Shown here in pieces: positions 25,366 to 38,952 of a stretch of 64,000 nucleotides of DNA. The position numbers and the translations under genes are program-made. The DNA is taken from positions 186,001-250,000 of the forward strand of contig JAEUKK010000116.1 in NCBI GenBank assembly GCA_016792625.1, in the 5' to 3' direction. The notes beneath the pieces were generated by a model that saw nothing but the letters and a program-made list of their open reading frames with translations, was not told the origin of the DNA and ran no database searches. Numbering within the stretch: the stretch's first letter is position 1; each line of letters opens with the position of its first letter. The stretch comes from Deltaproteobacteria bacterium. GTDB taxonomy: Bacteria > Myxococcota_A > UBA796 > UBA2385.

Positions 25366-26229
25366 TCAGCGCCGCAGGCCGACCACCACCAGACCGCCGG
25401 TCGTCGCCATCAGCGCGTAGCTGCTGATCCCCGTCGCGAGCTGCACCTGCCGCGCCCGGTCGATGTCGGCCTGGGCGGTGGCGCCGGCGGCGGCCCCGAT
25501 CTGGGCCCGGGCGATCGAGGCGGTCACCGCGGCGGCGGCGGCGGCGCCCCCGGCGGCGATGAACCAGGGGCGGGCGGGCGCGGGCCGCCGTGCGAGGGGG
25601 GCCGGCGGCAGCGGGGCGGGCGCCGGCTCCACGCGGGGCGGCGGCGGCGCGGGCAGGGCGGCGAGGGGGGTCGGGGAGGCGGGTGCCACCGGAGCGGGGG
25701 TGGCCCGCGCCTCGACGGCCCCGGCGGCGGTGATGTGGAGGTCCTCGCCCGGCCAGAGCGCGTGCAGCTGGGCGGTCCGCCCGGCCGGTCCGTCGATGAC
25801 CACCGCGTAGAAGCCGGCCTGCAAGGGCTGATCAGCCACCACCGCTTCGCCGTTGAGCTGGACCAGGGGCCCGCCCGGGCTGAGGCGCAGGGCGCCCGGG
25901 GGCGGGCCCTCGGCCGGCGCTTCGGGCCCCCCGTCGCGGAGCCGGGCCGCGCTGCTGCGGGCGAGCTCGGCCTCTTCCGGGGCGTCGAGGGCGGTGAAGT
26001 AGGCCGCCTGGGCGTCGAAGAGGGCGGCCAGGGGCCCGGCGTCGATGCGCGGCGCGCAGGCGAGCGCGGCCTCGGCGGCAGCCAGCGGGGCGGCGGCGGC
26101 GGCCGGCGCCTGGACCGCGGCGGCGTGCAGGGCCGCGGCCGCCTCACCCAGGGCGGGGCAAGGCGCCGCGGCGGCCGAGGCGGGGCCGAGCAAGGCACAC
26201 AGGAGGAGCGCGCGGGCAGGCGTGGACAT
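25366..26229 (-). CDS. Exported Ala-rich protein with C-terminal membrane segments, unknown function
   Basis: This 287-residue protein has a signal peptide (MSTPARALLLCALLGPASAAAAP). A helical Ala-rich region (about 25-110) with two cysteines follows, then a beta-like segment (LRLSPGGPLVQLNGEAVV to LHALWPGEDLHI), a Pro-rich linker, and one or two hydrophobic segments at the C-terminus, ending VVVGLRR. ATG 26229 is chosen for its GAGG five bases upstream; an in-frame GTG at 26235 overlaps that site. It begins 20 bases after the kinase stop, so it is probably co-transcribed and may be a kinase partner or envelope sensor. I do not recognise a family. Confidence 0.6.
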   Translation of the reverse strand: MSTPARALLLCALLGPASAAAAPCPALGEAAAALHAAAVQAPAAAAAPLAAAEAALACAPRIDAGPLAALFDAQAAYFTALDAPEEAELARSSAARLRDGGPEAPAEGPPPGALRLSPGGPLVQLNGEAVVADQPLQAGFYAVVIDGPAGRTAQLHALWPGEDLHITAAGAVEARATPAPVAPASPTPLAALPAPPPPRVEPAPAPLPPAPLARRPAPARPWFIAAGGAAAAAAVTASIARAQIGAAAGATAQADIDRARQVQLATGISSYALMATTGGLVVVGLRR

Positions 26230-26249
26230 GGACACCTCGGGTGGTCGGC

Positions 26250-28403
26250 TCAGCGGCCGCGGGACAGCGTCCCGGTGGGGAGGTCGCAGTGCACGGTCGC
26301 AGCGCCCAGCGCGCTGATCTTGACGTCTCCGGAGCAGGCTTGGCCGTCGAGCACCATGCGGACGCGGTGGCGCCCCGGCGCGAGCGGCAGCGCGCTGGTC
26401 GGCGCTGCGCCGATCCCGGCGTCATCGACCGCGACGAGCGCGCCGGGCGGGGTCGAGGTGAAGCGGACGGGGACGGTGACCGGGGCTGCGTCGGGGGAGG
26501 GCCCCGGGGCCGGCGGCGGGGGCGCGGCCTCGACCGGCTGCGGCTCCTCGACCGGGGTGCGCGCGGTGGGCGTGGGCGCCGGCGTGGGGCTGGCCGGCCC
26601 GCGCGACGGGCGCCGCGCGGCGGTCGCGGCGGGCGCTTCGTCGGGCGCGGCGCTCGGCTCGAGCGCAGGCTCGGGGGCCTGATCGGGCGCGGCGGCCGGC
26701 GGGGGCGGCGCGGTCGGGGGGAGCTCGGCCTCGCGCTCCACTGCGGCTTGCGGGGCAGGGCCCTCGGCGGAGGCGCCGGCGTGGGCGATGGTCTCGGCCG
26801 TGCGCGGGCGGAGCGCGAAGGCCGCGGCGGCGGCGAGAGAGACGACGGCCGCGCCGATCAGCGCGCGGGGGGCGCGGGCCGCGGGCGCGGGCTGCGGGGG
26901 CTGGGCGGGCCCGACCGGCGGCGCGCCGGTGGGGCCGCGCTGCGGAGCCGAGGTGTCGGCGGCGGCGAGCTCCGCGTAGACCGTCGGGGCGTGCACGCGG
27001 GGGGTCGGCGGCCGCGCGGCGGTGGAGAGCGCTGGGGCTGCGGCCGCCGCGGGCGGCGCGCGCAGCGGCGGAGGGGCGGCCGGCGCCGGTCGATCCAAGG
27101 TGTCCGCGGTGGGGGCCTCGGCGGGGCCCGGGCGCGGCGCGGCGGCGGTGCTGTGGGTCGGGGCCTCCACCTGGGGGGGCGGCTGCAGGTGCGGGCGGGG
27201 CGTGGGGGTCGAGTGGGCCGGCGGGGCGGCCAGGGCGCGGCCCAGCGCGGCCGTGTCATCGATCACCGGGGGCTCGGCCGCCGGGCGCCGCGGGGCGGGG
27301 TGGACCGGGCCGGTCAAGGCCCGCGGGTCGCCGCCGAGCAGGCCCGGCGCGCCGCCCACCGCCTGCGCGTCGAGCAGGGTGGGGCGCGGGGTCGGCAGGG
27401 TCAGGTCGGGCCGCGTGGGCAGCCGGGCCTCCCGTGGGCGGGAGGGCGCCGGCTGCACCGTCGCGTCGGCCGGTCGCGGGCTCGTCTGGTGTTTGGCCCG
27501 ACGGGCCTCGACCAGGGCGGGCACCACCTCGGGCGCGTAGCGGGCGAGCCCGGGGCCGGGCAGCTGCTCGGCGAGGCCCAGGCAGGCCGCGTGCACCTCG
27601 CTGGCCTTCGGGCGATCCGCGGGCTCCCAGGCGCACATGCCGCGCAGCAGTCCGGCGGCGGCGGCCCGCGGGGCCGGTGACCAGCGGGCGAGCACGGCGT
27701 CGAGGGCGGCCCGCACGTGGGCCGTAAAGGCCTCGGGCTGCAGCGGGGCGCGGGCGAGCTGGCGGCCGGCGAGCAGCTCGAGCAAGGTGACGCCCAGGGC
27801 GTAGATGTCGACCTTGTCGGTGCTCTCGTTGGTGAGGAACTGTTCAGGGGCCATATAGCGGGCGGTGCCAAACTGGACAGACTCCGTCCGGCCCTCTCGA
27901 TCAAAATCACCCCGCGCGATGCCAAAGTCAAGCACTTTGACGCCGCCATGGCGGGAGATGAGGATGTTCGCGGGCTTGATGTCCCGGTGCACCACGGCGA
28001 GGGGGCGCCCGGTGCCTGGCTCGGGCGTCTCGCTGGCGAAGCGCAGGGCGCTGGCCACGGCTTGGCCGACCTCGATGGCGGCCCGGGCGGGCAGCGGGGC
28101 GTGGCGCAGCAGCGCGCCGCAGTCCACGCCGTCCACCACCTCCATCAGCAGCGCGGGTCGGCCGTCGATCTCGACCATGTCCACGACCTTGACGATGTTG
28201 TCGTGGTTGAGGAGCGCGAGGAGCCGGGCCTCGTCGCGGTGCCGGGCGGCCACGTCACTCGACGCCGCCAGCTCGGCCGACAGCACCTTGACCGCGAGGC
28301 GCTGCACGAAGCCGCCGCGGGCGTGCACCTCGGCGAGGAAGACCGAGCCGAAGCCGCCGGTGCCGATGGTCTCCAAGAACCTGACGGTGCGTGGCGCGCT
28401 CAT
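26250..28403 (-). CDS. Hanks-type serine/threonine protein kinase with C-terminal PEGA domain
   Basis: This 717-residue protein has a cytoplasmic kinase domain (about residues 8-275) with all key elements: the glycine loop GTGGFGSV, K39, HRDIKPAN (D141), DFG (D159) and the APE segment YMAPEQF. A long Pro/Ala-rich linker follows, then a transmembrane helix near residue 520 (ALIGAAVVSLAAAAAFAL), another Pro-rich stretch, and a PEGA-like beta domain at the end (RFTSTPPGALVAVDDAGIG to GRHRVRMVL). PEGA domains usually bind or sense envelope polymers. It heads a three-gene unit with an exported protein and a SpeE-like membrane protein, and is divergent from mutM. Confidence 0.93.
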   Translation of the reverse strand: MSAPRTVRFLETIGTGGFGSVFLAEVHARGGFVQRLAVKVLSAELAASSDVAARHRDEARLLALLNHDNIVKVVDMVEIDGRPALLMEVVDGVDCGALLRHAPLPARAAIEVGQAVASALRFASETPEPGTGRPLAVVHRDIKPANILISRHGGVKVLDFGIARGDFDREGRTESVQFGTARYMAPEQFLTNESTDKVDIYALGVTLLELLAGRQLARAPLQPEAFTAHVRAALDAVLARWSPAPRAAAAGLLRGMCAWEPADRPKASEVHAACLGLAEQLPGPGLARYAPEVVPALVEARRAKHQTSPRPADATVQPAPSRPREARLPTRPDLTLPTPRPTLLDAQAVGGAPGLLGGDPRALTGPVHPAPRRPAAEPPVIDDTAALGRALAAPPAHSTPTPRPHLQPPPQVEAPTHSTAAAPRPGPAEAPTADTLDRPAPAAPPPLRAPPAAAAAPALSTAARPPTPRVHAPTVYAELAAADTSAPQRGPTGAPPVGPAQPPQPAPAARAPRALIGAAVVSLAAAAAFALRPRTAETIAHAGASAEGPAPQAAVEREAELPPTAPPPPAAAPDQAPEPALEPSAAPDEAPAATAARRPSRGPASPTPAPTPTARTPVEEPQPVEAAPPPPAPGPSPDAAPVTVPVRFTSTPPGALVAVDDAGIGAAPTSALPLAPGRHRVRMVLDGQACSGDVKISALGAATVHCDLPTGTLSRGR

Positions 28404-28518
28404 GCCGTTCTCCCCAGGGGCGCGCGCCGGCCGGGCGCGCTCCGGTGGGTTCGGCGCGGCGGGGGCCGATCTTTATGGAGGGGCGGGGCTCCTCCACCGG
28501 CGGCGTTAGGCGACGGCG

Positions 28519-29310
28519 ATGCCAGAGCTGCCCGAGGTCGAGTGGATGCGCAGGTGCGCCGCGGCTGCGGTGGGGCGCCCGCTCGTCGTGGTGGACCTGC
28601 CCTGCGCTCGGCTGGGCGGGCTCGGCGGGCTCGGCGGGCTCGACGCGGCGCGGGGGCTGCCCCTGCAGGCGGTGGACCGCCGCGGCAAGTGCCTGATCCT
28701 CAGCCTGGGCCCGCTGCGGCTCCTGCTCGCCCCGCGCATGACCGGTCGGCTGCTGGTGGGTGGCCTTGGCGCACGCCACCTCCGCCTGCGCCTTGGTTTC
28801 GGTGGTGAGGATGACCTGCTGTGGCTTGTCTTCGACGATCCTCGCCGGCTGGGGACGGTCGAGCTCACCTCTGCTGACGCGCTGGACCTGCGCTGCCCCC
28901 CGCGGCCCGAGCCCTGGCCCGCGCCCCTCAGCGGGGCGGCGCTCTGTGCCGCGCTGGGCGGGGGCCGCGGCTCGCTGAAGACCGCGCTGATGGACCCACA
29001 TCGCCTCGGCGGCGTGGGCAACATCGGCGCGGCAGAGGGCTGCTGGCGCGCCGGCCTCGACCCGGGCCGGGCGCTCGCGAGCCTGGGGGCGGAAGAGTGG
29101 GCCGCGCTCGCCGAGGGCCTCTGCGCCTGGGCCCAGGCTGCCCTCGACGACATTGGCGCAGGGCCGCTGATCTTGCTCCACGGCGGCGGTGACAACCCCT
29201 TCTGCGTCTATGGCCGAGAGGGCGGGGCCTGCCGGCGCTGTGCGGGGTCGATCTCGCGCCGCGTCGACGCGGGCCGCCCGACCTACTTTTGCCCCGGGTG
29301 CCAGCGCTGA
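28519..29310 (+). CDS. mutM: Formamidopyrimidine-DNA glycosylase
   Basis: This 263-residue protein has the catalytic PELPEVE N-terminus (Pro2 nucleophile after Met removal), K57 in DRRGKC, a DPHRLGGVGNIGAAE helix-two-turn-helix, and a C-terminal zinc finger (CRRC ... CPGC) with the conserved Arg in GRPTYF. It excises oxidised purines such as 8-oxoguanine and nicks the abasic site. A few family residues are unusual (IGAAEGC where IYADEAL is common), so substrate preference may differ. It stands alone, divergent from the kinase gene. Confidence 0.92.
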   Translation: MPELPEVEWMRRCAAAAVGRPLVVVDLPCARLGGLGGLGGLDAARGLPLQAVDRRGKCLILSLGPLRLLLAPRMTGRLLVGGLGARHLRLRLGFGGEDDLLWLVFDDPRRLGTVELTSADALDLRCPPRPEPWPAPLSGAALCAALGGGRGSLKTALMDPHRLGGVGNIGAAEGCWRAGLDPGRALASLGAEEWAALAEGLCAWAQAALDDIGAGPLILLHGGGDNPFCVYGREGGACRRCAGSISRRVDAGRPTYFCPGCQR

Positions 29311-29334
29311 GCCCGGGGGCTGGGGCCTCGCCGC

Positions 29335-31425
29335 TCAGGGCGCGGTCGTGGGCCGCTTGGCGCTGCCCCCGAAGACCATGTGATCGATGAGCGTGCGCAA
29401 GCCCACGGCGAGCCGGAGCTGATCGAAGGGCTTCTCGAGCAGGCGCGCCCGCGGGTCGGTCAGGGTGGGCGGGACGCCGCCGGTGCAGAGCAGCACCGGC
29501 TGGCGCAAGCCCCGGGCCCGCAGCTCTTCGAGCAGGCGCAGGCCGCTGTGGCGACCGATGTGCAGGTCGAGCATGAGCGCATCGGGCAGCGGGCGATCCT
29601 GGTCGATCGCGCGGAGGAAGGCGTCAGCGTCGGTGAAGGCGCGCACCCCGTAGCCGAGCTCGGTGAGCATGCTGCTCACGATCTCGCCGATGTCCTCTTC
29701 GTCGTCGAGCACCCAGACCTGCTCCTGCCCCCGCGGCGGGCGGGCGGGCGCGGCGGGCACCGCGGTGGTGGGCGGGCTCGACTGGGGCAGCCAGAGGTCG
29801 ATGCGCCCGTGGGGAACGTCGGCTGGCACGTCGATCGCCCCGGACATCAGGCTGACCAGCTGCCGAACGCTGGCGAGCCCCAGGCCGTGCCCCTGCCGGT
29901 GGGTAGAGAAGAAGGGCTGAAAAAGGTGGGCGCGGGCCGCGTCGGAGAAGCCGGGCCCCTGGTCGAGCACGCCGAGGTGGATCACGGGCCGGCCGGGCTC
30001 GAGCGCGGAGAAGCTGGGCTGCGCGGGGGGAGGCGCCTGGTCCACCTGCAGCTGGATGCCTTCGGCCTGCCCGCCTTGCGCGGTGATCGCGTTGTCGAGC
30101 AGGTTGTCGAGGACCTCGTGCAGCAGGTTCAGGTCAGCGCGGACCCAGGCGGGCCCGGGCGGCGCGGCGAGGGTGGCGGGCGCCTCGACCCCACGGTGGG
30201 GCTCGAGGGCCCGCTCGAGCTCGGTCACGAGGTCCACCGGCTGCAGGTCGACCGGGCGCGCGCTGCCGAAGGTCAGCAGGCGGCGGGCCAGCGCGCCGCC
30301 CCGCTCGGCGGTGGCCCGGATGCGGCCCGCGCGCCGGGCGAGCTCACCGTCGGCGCCCGACCCGAGCACCGCGGCGTGGCCGGCGACCAAGGCGAGCAGG
30401 TTGCGGAAGTCATGGGCGATGGTCGCGGCGAGGTGGCCCAGCGCGTTGATATTGGCCTGCTGCTGGGCGCGGACAGCGGCGGCCCGCGCGCGGGTGATGT
30501 CTTGAAAGGCGCCGATCACGACGACTTGGCCGTGCTCATCGGTGCTCTGCACGGTGCGCAGCCGGCAGGGCACGGCGGCGCCCGCGCGGGTGTTCAGCTC
30601 GACCTCATGCCCCTCGAACTGGGTGTCATCAAAGTGCGCGCGAATATTCGCGATCATCTTCGATCTGACCTCGGGGTCGGGGTAGACCCGGTGGGGCCAG
30701 GCGCCCTGATCGACCTCGGCGTGGGTCCACCCGACCATCGCCTCGAGGCGGGCCGAGTAGATGATCACCCTGCCGTCGGGGGTGCCGCCCAGCACGCCGT
30801 CATGGCTGACATGCAGCACGGCGTCGAGGTAGCGGCGGTCCCGGGCGGCGACCGCCTCGGCGGCCCGTCGGTGCTCTTCGGCCCCGAGTCGCTCGGCCGC
30901 GCGCCGCAGCTCCTCCCAGCGGGTCGGGTCGGCGGGCGCGGGCAGCAGGACGTCGAGCACGCCGGCCGTCTCGCCGTGGGTGTACGGCCAGGCGCAGCGG
31001 ATCGCCGCGCCGCGCTCCTCCCAGACGGGCGCCCCCGCGGCCAGCGAGGCATGGGGCAGATCACCGAGCGGGGCGTGCTCTTCGGGCGTGTCGGCCGGGT
31101 GGAGCGCCCCGCTGAGCGGGCTGCGCCGCCACCAGCGGGGGCGGGCGCCGAGCTGCTGCCCGAGGCGGGCGAGGACCAGGCCGATCCGCGCGTCGGGGCT
31201 GCGCTCAGGCCCGCCGATCGGCGGGATCCAGCCGATGGGGCCTGGGTCGGCGATCTCCTCCAGCAGCACCTCTTCGTCGACCACCTGCGGTTGCAGGGCC
31301 GCGCCGGTGCTCAGGCACCAGATCGGGCGGGGCGGGAGGCCCCCAAAAGTCTGCAGCTCGGCGCGCAGCGCGGCCAGCAGCCGCCCGCGCTCGGGGAGAT
31401 CGTGGGCGGAGGGGATGTTCTGCAT
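29335..31425 (-). CDS. Hybrid sensor histidine kinase (PAS, HisKA, HATPase, receiver)
   Basis: This 696-residue protein is apparently soluble. The N-terminal 190 residues are an unassigned sensory region. A PAS-like domain follows (about 210-325; HVSHDGVLGGTPDGRVIIYS, ending in FQDITRARA). The phospho-accepting H338 lies in TIAHDFRNLLALVAGH, and the ATPase domain (N-box EVLDNLLDNAI, then VLDQGPGFSD and GHGLGLASV) runs to about 545. A C-terminal receiver carries D620 in MLDLHIGRHSG. The ATG at 31425 is used because upstream in-frame sequence is Arg/Ser-rich with no domain. No separate response regulator adjoins it. Confidence 0.9.
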   Translation of the reverse strand: MQNIPSAHDLPERGRLLAALRAELQTFGGLPPRPIWCLSTGAALQPQVVDEEVLLEEIADPGPIGWIPPIGGPERSPDARIGLVLARLGQQLGARPRWWRRSPLSGALHPADTPEEHAPLGDLPHASLAAGAPVWEERGAAIRCAWPYTHGETAGVLDVLLPAPADPTRWEELRRAAERLGAEEHRRAAEAVAARDRRYLDAVLHVSHDGVLGGTPDGRVIIYSARLEAMVGWTHAEVDQGAWPHRVYPDPEVRSKMIANIRAHFDDTQFEGHEVELNTRAGAAVPCRLRTVQSTDEHGQVVVIGAFQDITRARAAAVRAQQQANINALGHLAATIAHDFRNLLALVAGHAAVLGSGADGELARRAGRIRATAERGGALARRLLTFGSARPVDLQPVDLVTELERALEPHRGVEAPATLAAPPGPAWVRADLNLLHEVLDNLLDNAITAQGGQAEGIQLQVDQAPPPAQPSFSALEPGRPVIHLGVLDQGPGFSDAARAHLFQPFFSTHRQGHGLGLASVRQLVSLMSGAIDVPADVPHGRIDLWLPQSSPPTTAVPAAPARPPRGQEQVWVLDDEEDIGEIVSSMLTELGYGVRAFTDADAFLRAIDQDRPLPDALMLDLHIGRHSGLRLLEELRARGLRQPVLLCTGGVPPTLTDPRARLLEKPFDQLRLAVGLRTLIDHMVFGGSAKRPTTAP

Positions 31426-31522
31426 GCGGCTGGACCTTGCTCGGGTGCGCGGCGCGTAGCTTGCACTGCGCGGGGCGCCGGCGGGGCTCATGGGCGAAGC
31501 GGGCCGATCCGTCTGCACCGGT

Positions 31523-32218
31523 ATGAAACCAAACACGCTCCCCGTCCTCGTCTTCGCCGGCCTCGCCCTGACGGGTGGGTCGGCTCTCGCCAACCCTGTC
31601 CCGGCTGACGCTGCCGCGGCCCGCCACGCCGCGACGACCGACGCCGGCCCGATGCGCGGCCCCTGGGGTGAGGCGCTTGAGCTCGATGTCCGCGATCCGC
31701 AGCGCGCGGACAAGGGCTGGGCCGAGTCTCGCGGGCGGGTCCGAGAGCAGGCCAAGGGCGCCTACAGCGTGATCATCGGCGAGGTGCTGACCTCGCGGGA
31801 TGACTACGGCGCGCGCGGCTTCTCGGACGTGGTCTCGGTGCTCGTGCGCGAGGGCCTGCGGGGCGCCGCCCGGCCGGGCGACATCGCCGAGTTCGCGATC
31901 CCCCGGGCCGCGGCCTCGGGCGGCCGGGCCGGAGAGCGCCCGGTCTCGGTCACCGGCTACACCATCGTCGCCTTTATCGGCCCCGAGGGTGATCTCGTCA
32001 ACGGTGATGCGATGTACATCGTAGAGGGCGGCTTCGCCTGGCGGAACCGCCGGCCCACCGTGATGGCACGGCCCAGCGCTGATCGCGACTGGCTCAACAC
32101 GATGGACCCCTCGGAGGACTACTACATCGTGTCGCTCGATGAGGTGCGCCTCGCCGTGGCTGAGGTCGCGGGGCCCCAGGGCGGGCGGCGCGGCCTGCGG
32201 CGGGTGAAGCGAGGCTGA
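31523..32218 (+). CDS. Exported protein of unknown function
   Basis: This 231-residue protein begins MKPNTLPVLVFAGLALTGGSALA, a signal peptide with a likely cleavage after ALA. The mature part contains a probable beta domain (YSVIIGEVLTSRDDYG; DVVSVLVREGLRG; VTGYTIVAFIGPEGDLV) and ends in a basic Gly/Arg tail. ATG 31523 is preferred over the earlier frame opening because only it yields a signal peptide. It is divergent from the sensor kinase and convergent with the HDOD gene. I recognise no family; it may be periplasmic. Confidence 0.65.
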   Translation: MKPNTLPVLVFAGLALTGGSALANPVPADAAAARHAATTDAGPMRGPWGEALELDVRDPQRADKGWAESRGRVREQAKGAYSVIIGEVLTSRDDYGARGFSDVVSVLVREGLRGAARPGDIAEFAIPRAAASGGRAGERPVSVTGYTIVAFIGPEGDLVNGDAMYIVEGGFAWRNRRPTVMARPSADRDWLNTMDPSEDYYIVSLDEVRLAVAEVAGPQGGRRGLRRVKRG

Positions 32219-32249
32219 GCGCGCACGCCCGCGGGGCCCTCGCGGCTGT

Positions 32250-33356
32250 TCAAGCCTGCGCGTCGGCGCCTTCAGCGAGGCTGCGCCACACCTCATCGGC
32301 CCGGCGCAGCGCTGCCGCGGCGTCGAGGCCGAGGTCGCGGATGTCGGCGGTGGCCAGCTCGGCGTCGACGGCGGGCACACCCGGCGCGGCGGGCGCGGCG
32401 GCGGTGGCGGCGATGCTCGCGGCCCGCACGATGCGCGCGGTGGCCCGGTCACCGGCGGGCGCGAGGTCGGGCGCGGGGAAGAACCCGATGCCCGCGGCGG
32501 CCGTGGGGCCGAGGTTCCAGCTCGTCGCGACCAGCACGCCCAGCGGCGCGCGCGTGGCCTCGATCACCTGCTGGAGCATCAGCGGGCTCGGCCGGGGATG
32601 CGGGAGGCTCGCGGCGGCGCGGAGCACGATGAGCTCACCCGCCCCGTGCAGCAGGCCGGACAGGTACAGCGCCCCGCGGCGCTCGCCGCCGAGCAGCGCG
32701 GCGACCTCGGCGGCCACGATGCCGTGCTGGCGCACCCGGTCTGCTTGCTCTTGCATGCCGTCGAGCTTGAAGGTCGCTTCGTTGAGGCAGACGCTCATGC
32801 CGATGCGCCAGAGGGCGTCGAGGCCGACCCGCGCGACCGCGTGGTGCAAGCTGCGGGGCGCGGCCGAGTAGGCGGCGCTGCGGGCGTGCGTCCACACCCG
32901 GCGGACCAAGCCGGGGTCGCGCTCGACCACGCGGGCGATCTGCAGGATGTCGGTGGTCGTCTGCTTGAGCAGCTCGTCGAGCTCGCGGGCGACGTCGGGG
33001 AAGGGCGGCAGGTCGAGCTGGTCGGTGGAGATCAGGCGGTTGAGCTGCTCAGGCAGCGCCCGGTCGGCGTTGTTCGACGCGCGCCCGGCCAGCTCGTCGA
33101 GCGTGAAGCGCAGGTGGCCCCGCACCGCGGCCAGATCGAGGGAGGGCGCCGGCGCGCCCCGCCGCCAGGGCGCCTGGGCGACCGCGGGGCGCGGGGGAAC
33201 GGCGGCGGGCCGCGGCGCCTCGGCCGCCGTGTCTGTGGGCGCGAGCGGCAGGACGACCGCTGCCCGCCCCTCGTCGGGCGCCGCAGGGGGGGGAGGCGCC
33301 GGGCGCGGTGGAGGCGTCTGGGCCAGCCCCAAAAGGCGCATCAGCCACTGAAACAT
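32250..33356 (-). CDS. HDOD-domain signalling protein (degenerate HD)
   Basis: This 368-residue protein has a Pro/Ala-rich N-terminal 85 residues, then an HDOD region (about 125-330): LPPFPDVARELDELLKQ, ILQIARVVERDPGLVRRV, HHAVARVGLDALWRI and GLLHGAGELIV. HDOD domains resemble HD phosphohydrolases without catalysis and act as scaffolds in signalling. The HD pair is indeed absent here (HG). ATG 33356 (MFQWLMRLLGL) is used. It lies 75 bases after the parE stop on the same strand and could be at the end of that transcript. Confidence 0.78.
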   Translation of the reverse strand: MFQWLMRLLGLAQTPPPRPAPPPPAAPDEGRAAVVLPLAPTDTAAEAPRPAAVPPRPAVAQAPWRRGAPAPSLDLAAVRGHLRFTLDELAGRASNNADRALPEQLNRLISTDQLDLPPFPDVARELDELLKQTTTDILQIARVVERDPGLVRRVWTHARSAAYSAAPRSLHHAVARVGLDALWRIGMSVCLNEATFKLDGMQEQADRVRQHGIVAAEVAALLGGERRGALYLSGLLHGAGELIVLRAAASLPHPRPSPLMLQQVIEATRAPLGVLVATSWNLGPTAAAGIGFFPAPDLAPAGDRATARIVRAASIAATAAAPAAPGVPAVDAELATADIRDLGLDAAAALRRADEVWRSLAEGADAQA

Positions 33357-33431
33357 CGAGACACACCCTGTATCGGTGGAGCCGGCGTCGTATCGCCTCG
33401 GGGGCTGCCCCACCACCGCGCAAAGCCCCTC

Positions 33432-37726
<4,295 letters not shown>

Positions 37727-37780
37727 GCGGGTGCGTCGCTCGCGGTCGGGGGCTCGACCGAGCTTACCCGTTCAGGTGTT

Positions 37781-37810
37781 CAGATTCAAGCGAAATGGGG
37801 TCAGAATCTG
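37781..37810. repeat. Low-GC inverted repeat upstream of parC
   Basis: CAGATTC (37781-37787) and GAATCTG (37804-37810) are perfect inverted arms separated by 16 bases that include AAATGGGGTCA. The patch is clearly less GC-rich than its surroundings. It lies between the parC start and the end of asd, so it may be part of the parC promoter or an operator. The internal AAATGGGGTCAGA resembles sequence I associate with REP/RAYT-type elements, so it may be a mobile remnant. Neither reading is proven. Confidence 0.35.
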
Positions 37811-37878
37811 AGTGTATGTGCGGAGTGTGGGGCAGGGCTGCGCAGGTGACGTTCAGTGCGGGCCCCGATGCGGGCGCC

Positions 37879-38952
37879 TCAGGCCCCGGCGGGCAGGCGC
37901 AGGCGGCCGAGGCGCAGCAGCAGCTCAAGGTTGGCGATCGCCGCGCCTGCAGCGCCCCGCACGGTGTTGTGGCCGAGCACGAAGAACTTGACCCCCATGA
38001 CCGGGCAGGGCTCGATGCGGCCGACGGTGATCGCCATGCCCGCCCCCGCGCCGGCGTCAAAGCGGGGGCTCGGGCGGTCACGGCCCGGCTGGTGCACGAT
38101 CAGCGGCTGGGGGCTGCTCGGCAGGGGTGGGCACCGGCCGCCGAAGCCGAGCAGCGCCTCGCGCACCGCGTCGAGGGCCGGCGCGCCCCGCAAGCGCAGG
38201 TTGACGCTCAGCAGGTGGCCGTCGGCGACCGGCACCCGCACGCAGCGCGCCGACACCGGGAAGTCGGCGGGCGCGCCGGGGGCGCCGAGCAGCTTCTGTG
38301 GCTCGATGTTGAGCTTCTGCTCTTCATTGCCGGCGTGGGGGTGGACGTTGCCCACCATGTCCCACGCAGATTCGCCCGGGTACCCGGCGCCCGAGACCGC
38401 CTGCCAGGTCGCCACCACCGCGGCCTCGACCCCCCAGCGCGTGTGCAGCGGGGCCAGCGCGATGGCCAGCGGCACCGCGCAGCAGTTGGGGTTGGCCAGG
38501 ATGAAGCCCGGACCTTGGCCATCGAGCAGGCTCAGGTGCTCGGGGTTGACCTCGGGCACGACCAGCGGCACGTCTGGGTCGGCGCGAAAGGCGCTGGCGT
38601 TGGTGATCACGCCGAAGCCGGCCGCCCGGAAGGCACCTTCGATCTCGCGGGCGACCTCGGCGTCGAGCGCGCTGAGCACCACCCGCACGCCCGGCGGCAT
38701 CGCCTCAGGCGCGCAGACCCGCACGGGCATCGCGGCCACCGCGGGCGGCATGCTGCCGGGCAGGCGCCAGCTCGTCGCTTCGGCGTAGCTGCGCCCGGCG
38801 CTGCGGCTGCTCGCCGCCACCGCGACCAGCTCGACCCACGGGTGGTCGCGGAGCTGCTCGATCATGCGCTGGCCGACCATTCCCGTCGCCCCGAGGATGG
38901 CGACGGGCAGGCGGGCGGCGGGGCGCGCGGGCAGGTCGACGGGCGCGGTCAT
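37879..38952 (-). CDS. asd: Aspartate-semialdehyde dehydrogenase
   Basis: This 357-residue enzyme reduces aspartyl phosphate to aspartate semialdehyde with NADPH, on the path to lysine, threonine and methionine. It shows the dinucleotide loop GATGMVGQ, the catalytic cysteine C157 in NPNCCAVPL, AVSGAGYPGESAWD and a C-terminal GHNTVRGAAGAA. The pattern (NPNC, GNEEQK) fits the archaeal/fungal-type branch. ATG 38952 has GGAG upstream. No lysine or threonine pathway genes adjoin it; its divergent neighbour is the SpeD-like protein. Confidence 0.93.
   Translation of the reverse strand: MTAPVDLPARPAARLPVAILGATGMVGQRMIEQLRDHPWVELVAVAASSRSAGRSYAEATSWRLPGSMPPAVAAMPVRVCAPEAMPPGVRVVLSALDAEVAREIEGAFRAAGFGVITNASAFRADPDVPLVVPEVNPEHLSLLDGQGPGFILANPNCCAVPLAIALAPLHTRWGVEAAVVATWQAVSGAGYPGESAWDMVGNVHPHAGNEEQKLNIEPQKLLGAPGAPADFPVSARCVRVPVADGHLLSVNLRLRGAPALDAVREALLGFGGRCPPLPSSPQPLIVHQPGRDRPSPRFDAGAGAGMAITVGRIEPCPVMGVKFFVLGHNTVRGAAGAAIANLELLLRLGRLRLPAGA

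Noticed and set aside
24142..26682. 846-codon plus-strand frame spanning several minus-strand genes
   Set aside because: No domain, and it crosses clear gene boundaries of the membrane protein, exported protein and kinase on the other strand.
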